64,000 bases of DNA, from the NCBI RefSeq assembly GCF_000182925.2, contig NW_011929461.1, positions 1 to 64,000 on the forward strand, written 5' to 3'. This DNA is from Neurospora crassa OR74A. Lineage: Eukaryota; Ascomycota; Sordariomycetes; Sordariales; Sordariaceae. Positions 36,601 through 47,660 of the stretch are shown here, one piece after another; positions within the stretch are counted from its first letter, which is position 1, and every line of letters starts with the position of its first letter. The notes under the pieces are model-generated. The model saw only the letters and a program-made list of their open reading frames with translations. It was not told where the DNA came from and did no database searches. Position numbers and translations under genes: made by a program.

Positions 36601-37700
36601 TTAAAAGTTTAGTAGTTACAATAGAAGCGAAGGCCTTTACCCGGCTTCCGAACGAAGAGAACGGGGGCTCTAACGGCCGAATTATTAGCGTAGATAAAGC
36701 CTTTATTTATTAAATCCTAGAAAATCTTCTTAAATATTAAGAATTCCTCCCGAAATATATTATATAATAGGTTGAAGGGGAGTAGGAGATTCCTACCGTT
36801 GGGCTCCTTCTTTAATTCGATTTTCAAATTAATTCCGGACTTATAATTATTAAAACGGTTAGTTTCCTACTTCCTAAAAAAGGGAATAAGATCCTAGAAG
36901 TCCTTAAGGATAATTTACTAAAACTCCTCGTTAATCCGGATCCGTTTAGGCGTTAAAACCTTCTTAATATTTTCTAATTAAATAATAAATATAAAAGTTT
37001 TTATAGTAGCCTAGCCCACTTTTTTCCTTATTCGACGAATATACCTAATAAAAGTAGTAATAAAAATATATTTAGTTCCTTAGAGTTCTTCGAGGAGTAG
37101 AGTATTAGTTTGAAATTTATTAACGTAGTTTACCTACAATTGCGTAATACTATATTAGAATCTCTTTTTGTAAGGGACTAAGTATATTTAATTAACTATT
37201 AATTAGGGTTTCTCGAAAATAATAGGGTATTTGAATTCCGGGACTATATATGCGTAAATTAGCGAAATACAGCCTTAGAATTCTATAAGGAAATAAGTAA
37301 TACCTTAGATAGAAGCACTTTCTATAGTTATTGTAGCGTTTCGGATTTACTAAGCCGGAATTGGTACAATAGGGATTTAGAAATTTTAAATAATATTTTT
37401 ACTAATAATAGTATAGTATTAATAACCTTTATTAATAAGGGTATAGAATAAATTAGTAGAGTTAATAATAATTAGTATTAAGGTTAGTCCTATTTCTATT
37501 TAAATTTTAAACTCTTCTACTTTATTTAATATATTAGAAGTAGGCTCTAATACCCGACTTTATATTAAAATTATTCTTTTCCCTAATTAAATTCGGAATT
37601 TAAAATCCTAATTATTCGAAACTCCTTATTAAATAATAGGGCTATTTAAGTAGTTTAAATACGTACTCCCTTCCTTTAAAGGTTTATAGTTAGTAAGTAT
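33640..37700 (-). pseudogene. Gypsy D pol: protease, RT, RNase H, integrase, chromodomain
   Basis: Minus-strand pol. RT is at about 36,900-36,130, with the active-site block near 36,300-36,330 (AYIDNILIFTNGS for YIDDILIFT). It is followed by LYLNPNKYEFAIKKVKYLKFII, KKIKAILEQDAL and VQNFLGFINYYQIFI. RNase H runs to about 35,600 and integrase about 35,500-34,000. The C-terminal chromodomain-like part near 33,990-33,790 reads YYIKKILYIRRPL, then FIKQKGYYKPSQYRLG and FEKQYRDVRINNELL. The protease region near 37,500-37,700 is not well preserved. Stops throughout. Confidence 0.85.
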
Positions 37701-38960
37701 AAATATTTAGTAATAATATAACTAATAGTACTATAACGAATATACTATCCTTTAATATAGCGTTTCTCCCTTTCGTCCTATAATACCTATTTAGCCCGTC
37801 TTTTTAACTAAGCAACAAATCCCTTGCCTCAAACGCTACAAATATTAATTATACCTATAAGGATATCGCCATTAGTATTATATCGAATTCTAGAGGGTAT
37901 AGCGGAGGAAGAACTATAGGTCTAGTACTAATAATTGGAATAACCCGAACTAGCGGTAATAAGGATGTATACTCTAATTCGCCGGTTATTTCAATTACTA
38001 TTCTATAGGTAGTTCTAATAGAGCATTTAGAATTCTATAGTCTTTTTATACTTATAAATAATATTTTAGAGCTACTCTACGTAAGTAAAATAATCGTTAG
38101 AAAATTTAATAGTAAAGAGGTAATTATTAAATTTCTTATTAATAGCGTAATAAAGGAATTCTAGTTTAGTATAGTTATTTTAGTTGTAACTGTCTACTTT
38201 TAAGAGCTCGTCGTTAAAGTTAGTAAAGAATTCGAAGAACAGTTCGCCGTCCTTTTACTTTATTTTAGTAAGATTATTAAAGGCGTAGTTTTAGGTATAA
38301 TAAGTACTAAAGATTTATTAGATTTACTTAAATAGTTCAATTAGATCTTTATTACCGGAGAAGGTACGGGCGGTCTAGTAACCCTCCAACTATTACTATT
38401 TATTAATCGGTAGGGTATTAAGGATTTCGATTTATATAGTATTAGGATTAGTATATAGACCGGCCTTAAAATTTACATTATATATTTTAATTAACTTATT
38501 ATAGTAGAAGAGGAAGGTAGTAGGTTTACCGTTCTATTAGAGGAATTCGAGTAGCTTCTATCGGTATAATTTACTGGAATTACTATTAGAATTATTATTG
38601 GTATTAAACTTCTCTTTATTTTTACTACTACTATTAGAGGAATTTTACTTAGTAGGGTACGTAAATTTAGGCTTTAAGGTAGGCTAAGAGTAAATAGAGA
38701 AAGGGATTATAAATTTAACTTTCCCCTTTAATTTAGGATTCGCTTATAAAATTCGGAGTAGATTACTGAATAGGCCGGTAGTATTAGGGGGTACTCCAAC
38801 GCTCCCAATTACTAAAAAATCGCAAGAAACTTCTATATCGGTATTAATATTATTATTATTATTCGGTATAGAAAAAGAGACTATTCTAGTACTAGTATGC
38901 GCCGCGTTGTTAATTATAGGCTATCCTCCCTTCTAGTAGTTAACTAATAAGAAGGTAGAA
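37700..38960 (-). pseudogene. Gypsy D gag
   Basis: Minus-strand frame with Ser/Asn-rich N-terminal part (38,700-38,560; SSNSSSKNKEKFNTNNN) and a capsid-like region at 38,450-38,050 (KDGELFFEFFTNFNDELL, TIKFSNDYFTYVE). No knuckle can be read. It starts just inside the 5' LTR. The 95-codon open frame at 38933-39220 lies in the LTR and is not a gene. Confidence 0.6.
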
Positions 38961-38965
38961 TTTAA

Positions 38966-39269
38966 TATAAAGGGATAGTAGAGTAATATGTAGGTGCTGG
39001 CCTTATGTGTGTATATTAAGGTTCTACGAAGAAAGAAAGGATAAAACGCTACCTTCCGGGTTGTTCGAGTATTAGAGTTTAAATGGCCGTGCGCTCTGGT
39101 GGCTGCCTTGTGGCCTGAGGCCGCTAGAGAATGTTCTAGAAGATTGGGTGCTGGAGGTTTAATACTGCGGTCCGAGTTAGTTGGAGCAGTTTTAATGCTG
39201 GTTGCCGTTTTGGCACTCAAGTCTGGCCAGTTAGAGCTAGATGTCTAGTCGGGCGCTAGTCCTATAACA
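38966..39269 (-). repeat. Gypsy D 5' LTR
   Basis: 304 bp. Its inner end (38,966-38,990) is RIP-mutated (TATAAAGGGATAG against TGTAAGGGGACAG) while the outer two thirds keep many TG and CA pairs (GGTGGCTGCCTTGTGG). It ends ACA, followed by ATTAA. Confidence 0.9.
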
Positions 39270-41990
39270 ATTAAAAAGGAAAAGGGGCGTTAGTAAACGG
39301 GTAAATTAGTAGAATAGAAATATAAGAGAGGCGGTTAAATATATAAAGAGGATAGCCTACGCTTAAAGATTAAGAAGGATACTAATAAAGAAATAAGAAT
39401 TAAACGAAGCGAAACGGAAATAAGACGAAGCTATATAGTTTATATAAATGAAAAAATAGTATATACTTATAAAAGATACATCGAAGGACTCGAAAAAGCT
39501 ATAAGCATTAAAATAATAAGGAAGGACCCGTAGCTACCTACTATTAAAACTACCTAAAATACTAGCACTATATTACAAAAGAAATAATAAGGAATTGAAA
39601 AGCTATAAGAATAAGGCCGAGGTCCTAGCAGAAAGGTTCTTCCTAACGGTCGATATACTAATAGATTATTTACTAGATTAGTATATAGAAAGGGAATCCT
39701 AATTAATAATAAATTATATAGTTAGTACTAATAATATAATAAAAATACTATAGCGTATAATATTTAATAAAGTACTAAAAAGCGATTAGATTTCTAATAA
39801 ACTTCTTAAAGCGTACAGGCGGAAATTAATAGAAATATTAATTATAATAGCAATAGGGAATTTTATATTCAGATTATTCCTAGTACAATAGCGATATACT
39901 AAAGTAATAATCCTAAAGAAACCCAGTAAAATAGTAGTATAATAAAAAACTATAAACGTATAGAGGCCTATCACACTACTAAATTATATAGGGAAGGTAT
40001 TAGAAATTATAATTATAGAACGGTTCGTATTTATAATAGAGGAATATAAATTTTTACCCGAAGGTTAAATAAGGAATTAGAAAGGAAAATTAATAGAGTT
40101 TATAATAAGGGTAGTAATAGAAATAGTATATATAGTTTAAAAATTAAAAGTAATTACATTACTACTCCTCTTTAATTTTAAAGGGGTATTTAACCGGGTA
40201 AATTATAAGTAACTCTTATATACGCTCTAAGAAAAAGGATTACTAATATAATTCTTACACTAAATTACAAACTTTTTATTAGATAGAATAAGTAGCCTCT
40301 ATTTTAATAGGGTAATATTAAAGGAGTTTCGTATAACTATAGGGGTACTACAAGGATCCCCCCTCTCCCTAATCTTATTCCTCCTCTTTATTGCTATATT
40401 ATATAAGGTATTAAAAAAGTTTAAAGGTACTATAATAGTAGGATTTACTAATAATACTAATATCCTTACCTTCTTAAAATTAATACGGAAGAATTATAAG
40501 AAGTTCGTAGTTACGTAGAGGATCTACTACAAATAAGTAATAGAAAGAGGAATAGAATTCGAAGTAATAAAGTTGGAATTTATTTATTTTATATAAATAT
40601 ACTAATTAAAATAGGAGATAATAAATTTAGAAAACTATTAATTAGTACTTATAGAGTTAATAAAGTTCCTAAGCGTATAATTCAATTGTAAATTTACCTA
40701 TAAAATACACCTCTAAGTAATAAAGAAGAAAATATCGATATAAATATTCACCCTTATACAAATTGTAGCGAAAACGTAGGGATATAGCCTTATACGTATA
40801 TAGGAAGTCTATATTAAAATAATCTGAATAGTAGTAGCCTATAGTATATTAATTTACTATACCCTAATAGAACCAATAGGAGAACTATACGAACTAGTAC
40901 ATAATTTAACTACAATTTAAAATAATTACCTACGGGTAGTATCCGGTATATATAAAGTAATATTAACCTTTAACTTCGAAATAGAAACCTTCTACCCCCC
41001 CTTCGACTTTTACTTTAATAAGAGAGTCCGGATATTCGAAGAACGTTTAGTATATTCCCTAATAATAGCCTTCGTATAAGGTATATTAATATAGGTAGTA
41101 GTTAAAATCCGGAGCTAAAGAATATAATAATTACTATATATAATACTAATTAATAGTAGAGTAAAGGCTAAATAAATTGTATAATAAGCCCTAATTAAAA
41201 ATATATTAATATTATAAAGAGAGGTAAGAAAATTTACGTTAGGGGAGAGGGAGAAGTAGCTAGAAGAAGTAATAAAAAGAGAATAGGTAGTAAAATAGTA
41301 TATAAAAATTATTAAAATAATAAAGAAAAGGAAATACCTAAATACTATAAAAGTATACGTATAATTTAATAAAATTATATTATAATACTATATATAGCCT
41401 AATATAAACGAGAATCTAACGCTATATTATTTATTGAAGACTATAAGCTCCCTACTAATATAAGTAAAAACCGGGAAAATAAGCCTACGAATATTTCTTT
41501 TCGAGAGAAAAGTTTTAGAAATAATAATACTATACTATTAATATAGTATAAGGAAGGAAATATTCGAATACCTTATACTAAAATACTAGGAAACGGAGTA
41601 AACCTAACTATAGGGCGAAAACGCCTCTATATAATTAATTAACGAAGAAGAATTCTATAATAAATTCGAAATAAATATTAAATAGATTTTATAATAGGCC
41701 TTATAGTTAGGGAGGCTATAAAAATATAAATTAGTAATTAGAATTAAAAGGGTAAAAGAAATAGAAGAAACGCTAAGAAATATAGATTAAAGTAATTTAA
41801 TTATATATATAAAAGACCTAACCGAAATTAGGAGCTACCTAACCGGAACAAGACTGTATCGGAATTAATAGGAAATTAATTAAACGTATATTAAATATAT
41901 AAATAATAACCCCGGAAAAAAATTAAACTATACTTAAACTAAAAAAATAATAAAGTACTAACTACTCCATATTATTAACGACCGATATTA
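39270..41990 (+). pseudogene. LINE E ORF2, reverse transcriptase and C-terminus
   Basis: Continuation of ORF2 after Gypsy D. RT motifs: ALRERG-like block near 40,215, then GVLQGSPLSLILFLLFIAILY (about 40,335-40,400) and GFTNNTNILTF near 40,440, where the family has FADD. The C-terminal region holds ETFYPPFDFYFNKRV (40,980-41,040) and a last conserved block YIKDLTEIRSYLTGTRL / NQTYIKYINNNPGKKL near 41,800-41,930. LINE F has the same order. ORF2 ends close to 41,970, and the converging ORF K1 begins a few bases on. This is a Tad1-type enzyme for target-primed reverse transcription, inactive here. Confidence 0.82.
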
Positions 41991-41999
41991 CATTAATAT

Positions 42000-43160
42000 C
42001 ATCGCTAATTTTACCCTCCTTATTAAAAAATTTATCCTCTATACTAAAACTCTCTTCGTCGGCCTTAAGAAGAATACTACTAAATATTATCTTTATACTA
42101 TAATAAAACTAAATAAAAGTAATATCGTCGACCGAATTTATATTTAAGATACGATTATAAATATTACAAACAGTTTATTTAATATTAAAAAGCTTTATAA
42201 AAAGAATTAGTAATAGGGCTAATATAAGGACGTTATAGAGTATTTATAATAGAGAGGTAATTATTAAAACTATTCTACTAGGCGCGGATCGCTACTATAC
42301 CTTTATTAATACGTTTAATATTAATAGTAACTAAATTAACCTTATTAGAAAGAGTACGGATAGTTTCCTCAATTCTTACAATATAAAAACGAATTATAGT
42401 AACGTTATTACAAATTAGAATAAGATCCGTAAAAATATCGATAGGAATATAAATAAGTTTCTTCTTCTTTAATAGAAATTCGACTACTGTAATAAAATCT
42501 AAGGCCGGATAGTCGCCGATAAATAAAGGATCGGTACCGATATAGTCCGTTATAGCCTATATAGTAGCCATAGCCTATACCCTACTAACAAAAACCTTAA
42601 AATTACCTTAAATTGTATTATAACTACGTAATACTATAATAGACCTAATAAAAATATATATTAGGGGAATAAATTTAACGCTCGAATATTCTTTAATCCT
42701 CTTCTATAACCGATACTTATAATAAGGGACGTTAGAGCGAACTACTTCAAAAATTAAATATAGGGACGCTATAGAAACAAAACAGAGATTTATAGGAATC
42801 TTAGAGGCACTAGGCCGAATTAAAAGCGGTCCGGAAGCCGGTTAGGTTATTATAAATTATAGGAAGAATACGCTATAGGCTATAAATATAAGAATTATAC
42901 TATCTATAAAATTCGGGAAATTAGAAATATCTTATAGTAGCGCCCTTCTTTTCCTATATTTCTTTTAATAAGTATTTTCTAACCTTTTTAAAAGTAACGG
43001 GCTTAACCGGGGCGTTATTATAAAGCAAATTAACAACCTCTACTATAATCTCGCCTTCCAATTCATTAAAGGAAATTATAGCCCCTAATACTTTCGAAAT
43101 AGACGTCTTCTTCGTAATACCGGGAGGTTTTTTATATAGTATAATATAATAGTAGTAATA
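42000..43160 (-). pseudogene. ORF K1, convergent gene at the 3' end of LINE E
   Basis: Not a family I recognise. It reads right to left against ORF2. The best-preserved part is near 43,150-42,930: APVKPVTFKKVRKYLLKEI, then EKKGATIRYFQFPEF with one stop. It matches ORF K2 in LINE F (APIKPITFEKVRKYLLKEI, EKKGITIRYFRPPKNY) and later blocks also match (EED.RI.; nucleotides 42,090-42,230 align with 45,720-45,860 in reverse). The junction to ORF2 is the same in both LINEs. Upstream are a TATAAA on the minus strand (rc of 43292-43297) and a pyrimidine-rich tract, as in K2. It could be a LINE-borne accessory gene or a separate gene captured once by an ancestor. Confidence 0.6.
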
Positions 43161-43500
43161 CTAATTCGGGTTAGATACGGATATAGGATAGCGGCGGATT
43201 TAATAGGGATATAAATATAATATAATAGAGGCGGTAGTATAGTATAAGGAAGGAAAGAGGGAAGGAAAGAGAGAGCCGGGTTAAGGTTTCCTTTATAAAT
43301 AAATTAGGCGACCCGGGATAATATAATTAAGGAAAAATAAAATAAAAGGCTACCAACCGCAAGGAAGTAACGGAGAAAAAACAGAAGGGGGGCGGCGACT
43401 AATTGGAGTAAGGTCGGCTATATATATAATAAAAGTTTATAGCCTCGATTATAACGGTAAAGTTATACTGAGAGGAAGGAAAACGGGACGGTACGGAGCC
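43160..43500 (-). promoter_or_regulatory. Upstream region of ORF K1 with TATA and CT tract
   Basis: On the minus strand: TTATAAAGGAAACCTTAAC followed by a run of CTTTCCTTCC repeats and TTATACTATACTACCG, then the ORF. The same order and wording occur upstream of K2 at 44,600-44,680. This would be both the 3' untranslated region of LINE E and the promoter of K1. The 3' terminus of E itself is not clear, but should be near 43,500. Confidence 0.5.
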
Positions 43501-44439
43501 GATACAGCGTTATAACAATAGTAAAGCGGAGGGTTTTCATCCGGCTATTACAGTACGGTTTTTCCCACCGACTACAAACGAAGCAGCACTACATGCCCAC
43601 AGGGCGAACTATATAAATAGTTAGCGTGTATAAGACTAATAATAATATAGAAAATAAGAAATTTACTATTTATTAAAATAAGGTAAACTTTCTTAATAAT
43701 AACCTTCCGGAAATTGTTAAGGGAATTAAGCTTATTACTACGTAGGACGGAGGCGAAATTTGGAGTATAGTAAAAGTAAGGAATTTTACGAATAATATTA
43801 ATTAAATTAGTATAAGGGCCGAAGAGAATAGAAAAAGAAATTATACCGGTTTAAGGGAGGATAATTACTAAGGAAATTATAAAGAGTACGAATAAGAAAT
43901 ATAAGCTCTAGAAGTATAATTATAAGGAATATAGCGCCTAGGGATATACTAGGGGAGGGACCCTTTATATTAGAAGTTAAATTAATTAAACTAGGGCGAT
44001 AATAGCCGGAAGAAACTATTTTATTAGAAAGTATAATAAGGAAGAAAGAGAAGAAGGATTAGAAAGGGGCGTTATATAGGGGATTATATAAATAAGAGAA
44101 GGGGGTCTTTATACTATTATAAATAAAGGCGGATTTATAGGGTAATAAAATAAATAATAGGGAGGAGGTATTTATAAATAGAATAAGGAAGCGGAGAAGT
44201 AGAGTAATAGACGGGGAGATAGAATAGAAAGTGGGAAGAAGGCGGAAGAAAGAATAGTAGGGAATAAGATAGAAAGGTAGTAAAGGAAGCGGTACGCTTA
44301 GGCTAATTTTATTCCTATTATCCTTATTATTTTAATATTAGAATAACGTAGTAGTAGAAGAAATAAAATTAATTCGTTATAGCAGTAGGTAAGAACCGTT
44401 ATAGTTATAAGTAAAATAGGAGCAGCGTAGAGAACTACA
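43500..44439 (-). mobile_element. LINE-like fragment between E and F
   Basis: At 43,515-43,560 the reverse complement matches the LINE 3' tip seen at 1-89 (GGAAAAACCGTACTG, CCGGATGAAAACC), so a LINE 3' end in minus orientation stops here. From about 43,645 the + strand has a frame with RIP-type stops (MENKKFTIYQN; KGIKLITT; NFTNNINQISIRAEENRKRN) and a very Arg/Gly/Glu-rich continuation to 44,330. The placement of this frame relative to the LINE tip is the same as for ORF K in LINE F, but the sequence is not K. The right boundary is the 3' tip of LINE F. Confidence 0.45.
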
Positions 44440-44607
44440 ACCGAGATGGAGTTAGGGGTTTTTATTTGACGGTGCTTAATATTGTACGGTTTTCCCCTCT
44501 AAAGAACTGGAGAAGGACCCTATACTAATAAGGCGCTATAGTTATAGTATAGGGAATAAGACTATTATTATTTCTTTAATTACGTTATCTCGGGTTGCCC
44601 GGATTCC

Positions 44608-44614
44608 TATAAAA
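44608..44614 (+). promoter_or_regulatory. TATA box of ORF K2
   Basis: TATAAAA within CCTATAAAAGAAACC, followed after about 20 bases by a pyrimidine-rich stretch (CTTCTTCTTTCCTTCCC), a common fungal promoter arrangement. The same elements precede K1. Confidence 0.5.
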
Positions 44615-44689
44615 GAAACCTCAACCCGCCTTCTTCTTTCCTTCCCTTCTTTCTTCCTTATACTATACTACCGTACCCGCCGTATTATA

Positions 44690-45975
44690 CCTATTCTATT
44701 ACCGAATCCGCGGCCGCCTCGCAACTATATTTTACCTATTTTAATATTATTAATACTTCGCTATACTTTATAAAAAACCCTCTAGCGCTATTAAAAAGAC
44801 GTTTACTTCCAAGGCGGCGAAGGCTATAACCCTCCCCGACAATTTAGAGGACGGTGCCGTTTCGGACGCCCTAATATTTAATACCGGCCCTAGTAATTCG
44901 CTATAAGGCGACGCTCCTATTAAGCCTATTACCTTCGAGAAGGTCCGGAAATATTTATTAAAGGAAATACTAGAGAAGAAAGGCATTACTATAAGGTACT
45001 TCCGGCCTCCCAAAAATTATAAATAATATAAATTTTATATTCGTAGTCTTATATATACCCTTCCTTTAATTTATTAAGATTTACCTAGCTTTAAAATTAC
45101 TTTCGACTAAGCCTAATACTTCTAAAATCCCTATAAATCTCTATATCGTCGTTATAGTATTTTCGTTTCTAATTTGTAAAATAGTTTATTATAATATTCT
45201 TTACTATAAATATTAAATATAGAAGAGGACCGAAGAATACCCGGAGGGCGAATTTATTCCCTTAGTATAGGCTTTCATCGAAGCTACTACGGCTCTATAT
45301 AGCTATAATACTATTAAGAGTAATTTTAAGGATTTCGTTAGTAAAATAAAAGTTATAAACGCTACGTAGGTTATAGCGGATTGTATTAGCGCCGAACTTT
45401 CTTCTATTAGCGATTTTCCGGCTTTAGATTTAATAATTACAATCGAATCCCCTATTAAAAAGAGAAAATTCGCCTATACTACTATCGATTCCTCTACGGA
45501 TATTACTATACTCTATAATAATATTACTATAATTTATTTCTTCATTACTTAAATCGAAGATACTATCCGCCTTCTTTCCGAAAAGGTTAATATAATTACT
45601 ATTAATATTATATATATTAGTAAGAATTTAATAGCGGTTTATACCCGTTAGAATAATTTTAACAAATACCTCTCCTTTGTAAGTACCTTATATCGTCTCT
45701 ATATCGACTCCCCTACTAACTCTTCTTCGTATAATTTATTAGTATTAAATAGACTATTTATAATATTTATATTCGTTTCGTAAATATAAGTTCGGTCGAT
45801 AAATTTTCTTTTATTCGGCCCTACTATAGTATAAAGATAATACCTATTAGTATCATTACTAAGGATTTTAATAAGAATAACAATAAAAGTTCTAACCTAA
45901 AGGATAATTATAGCCCGGAGAATATTAGCGCCCTTAGCAGCTCTAATACAGTATTAAATAGTAGCGATATAGAAT
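44690..45975 (+). pseudogene. ORF K2, convergent gene at the 3' end of LINE F
   Basis: Unrecognised protein of roughly 400 codons. The first half (44,768-45,240) reads PSSAIKKTFTSKAAKAITL, NLEDGAVSDALIFNTG, APIKPITFEKVRKYLLKEI and LNIEEDRRIPGG, with few stops. Near 45,245 the coding signal moves by one frame and continues with IPLVQAFIEATTALYSYN, VIADCISAELSS, ESPIKKRKFAYTT and a probable coiled coil (IEDTIRLLSEKVNIITIN), ending in a Ser/Asn-rich tail near 45,960. The frame change may be an intron or an indel. It ends within about 15 bases of the end of ORF2 on the other strand. It is homologous to K1. An 81-codon minus-strand frame at 44768-45013 is its shadow. Confidence 0.6.
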
Positions 45976-45984
45976 AATTAGTAC

Positions 45985-47660
45985 TCCAACCCCTTAATTT
46001 AATTATAATTTAATTTTCTTCCAGGGTCGCCTTCGATACGTTTAATATACGTTTAATTAACTTCTCTTCAGTTCTACTACAATTCTATTTTAATTAGGTA
46101 ACTATTAACTATAGCCGGGTCTTTTATATATATAATTAACTACACTAATCTATATCCCTAAGTACCTCTTCTATTTCTCTCGCCTTCTTAATTTTAATTA
46201 CCAATTCGTATTCCTATAATTTCCTAAACCGTAGGGCCTATTATAAGGTTTATTCCGTATTTATTTCGAGCTCGTTATATAATTCTTCCTTATTCGTCGG
46301 CTATATAAATATATTCTTACTCTATAGCTAAGTCTATTTTATCTCCTAGTACTCTAATACTAAATATTCGAACGTTTCCTTCCTTACGCTATATTGGTAA
46401 TATAGTATTATTACTTCTAATACTTTTCTTTCGAAGAGGAATATATATAGACCTATCTTCCTGGTTTTCGCTTATATTAATAGGGAGCTTATAGCCTTCA
46501 ATAAATAGTACGGCGAAGAGTTTTTATTTATACTAGGCCGTATATAGTATTGTAGTGTAATTCTATCGAATTGTACGTGTACTTTTACTATACTAAGGTT
46601 CTCTTTCTTATAATTTCGGCTACTTTTATATACTATTTTACTACCTACTCCCTTCTTATTACTTCTTCTAACTATTTCTCCTTCTCCCTCGGCGTAAACT
46701 CTCTTACTTCTCCTTATAGTACTAGTATATTTTTGAATAGCGCCTATCGTACAGCCTACTCGGCCTTCGCCCTTCTGTTGGTTAGTACTAGGTTTAATAG
46801 GCGTTGTCCTTTTCGTTCCCGGATTTTAGCCGCTACTTATACTGGCGTACCCCGTATAAAGGCTACTACTAGGGAATAGACTAGCCGCTCCTCGAACGCC
46901 CGGACCCTCTTATTAAAGTAGAAGTCGAAGGGGGGGTAAAAGGTTTCTATCTTTAGGCTAAATATTAATACTACTTTATATACGCTAGAGACTACCTAGA
47001 GGCAATTATTCTAAATTATAGTAAAACTCTATACTAATCTATAAAGTTCCCTTATCGGCTCTATTAGAATATAGTAAATTAACGTACCGTAGGCTACCGC
47101 CGCCCGAATTACTTTAGTATAGACCTTACGTACGTATATAAGGCTATATCCCTATATCTTCGCTATAATCCGCACTAGGGCGTATATCTACGTCGTTATC
47201 TTCCTTTTTATCGCTTAGAAATATACTCTATAAGTAAGCTTACGGTTAAGCTATACGCCTAGGAACCGTACTAATTCTATAAGTACTAACTAGTAGCCTC
47301 CTAGGTTGACCGTCTCCTACCTAGGTTGTTACGTCTTTATAAAGTGGATAAGTTCCGACTTTGCCGCCTCGAACTCTATTCCCCTTTCTATCGCCTATTT
47401 GTAGTAAATCCTTTAAGTGGCCGCGAGTTTTTCGTAGTTCTCCCTTATCGACTTCGAGAAGGCTAGGGTATTAGTATCGTCGGCGAACCCTACTGTAATA
47501 GTGCCTTTAAGCCTTTTTAGTGCCTCGTATAGTATTGCGATAAAGAGGAGGAATAAGATTGGGGAGAGGGGGGAGCCTTACGGTACCCCCGCGGTTATAC
47601 GGAACTCCCTAAATTAAAAATAAATAATTTGCCTTAAAATACTTATAGTACAAGGTACTA
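45985..47660 (-). pseudogene. LINE F ORF2, RT and C-terminus
   Basis: Minus strand. The RT block near 47,590-47,520 reads FREFRITAGVP, SPLSPILFLLFIAILYEALK and then TVGFADDTNTLAFSKS at about 47,500-47,450. The FADD active site is intact, unlike in E. Downstream are KSELIHFIKT, FLGVQLNRKLTY, AVAYGTLIYY, ETFYPPFDFYFNKRVRAFEE (about 46,950-46,890) and the terminal block YIKDPAIVNSYL / TYIKRIEGDPGRKL near 46,120-46,020. This is the same family as LINE E. The 102-codon plus-strand frame at 46571-46879 is a shadow. Confidence 0.82.

Larger units (their letters stand above)
31716..39269 (-). mobile_element. Gypsy D, complete 7.6-kb element with extra ORF
   Basis: Bounded by 304-bp LTRs (31716-32019 and 38966-39269), TGTAAGGGGACAG to CCTATAACA, with a 5-bp target duplication. 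A polypurine tract (rc of 32020-32042) inside the left LTR sets the minus orientation. Gag is at about 38,960-37,700, and pol at about 37,700-33,640. Unusually, a separate frame on the + strand fills 32,230-33,620 between integrase and 3' LTR. It is inserted in ORF2 of LINE E. Confidence 0.9.
44440..47660 (-). mobile_element. LINE F, 5'-truncated, with convergent ORF K2
   Basis: Minus-strand LINE. ORF2 occupies about 47,660-45,985, and ORF K2 on the opposite strand 44,690-45,975. The 3' tip at 44440 ends in the same CTCCATCTCGGT (on the minus strand) as the copy at 1-89. Endonuclease and ORF1 are absent, as in typical 5'-truncated LINE insertions; the 5' edge lies somewhere around 47,650 and is not sharp. 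It is less RIP-mutated than LINE E. Confidence 0.75.

Noticed and set aside
38933-39220. 95-codon minus-strand frame with Ala/Thr-rich start
   Set aside because: Lies almost wholly in the 5' LTR of Gypsy D. It is open because the LTR is little RIP-mutated.
31716-39269. Strict strand-specific RIP of the two D LTRs
   Set aside because: The first half does show mainly G-to-A in one copy and C-to-T in the other, but the inner end of the left LTR has both types, so the claim does not hold along the whole repeat.
44768-45013. 81-codon minus-strand frame
   Set aside because: Shadow of ORF K2, whose frame is supported by homology to K1.
46571-46879. 102-codon plus-strand frame
   Set aside because: Antisense to the conserved C-terminal part of LINE F ORF2.
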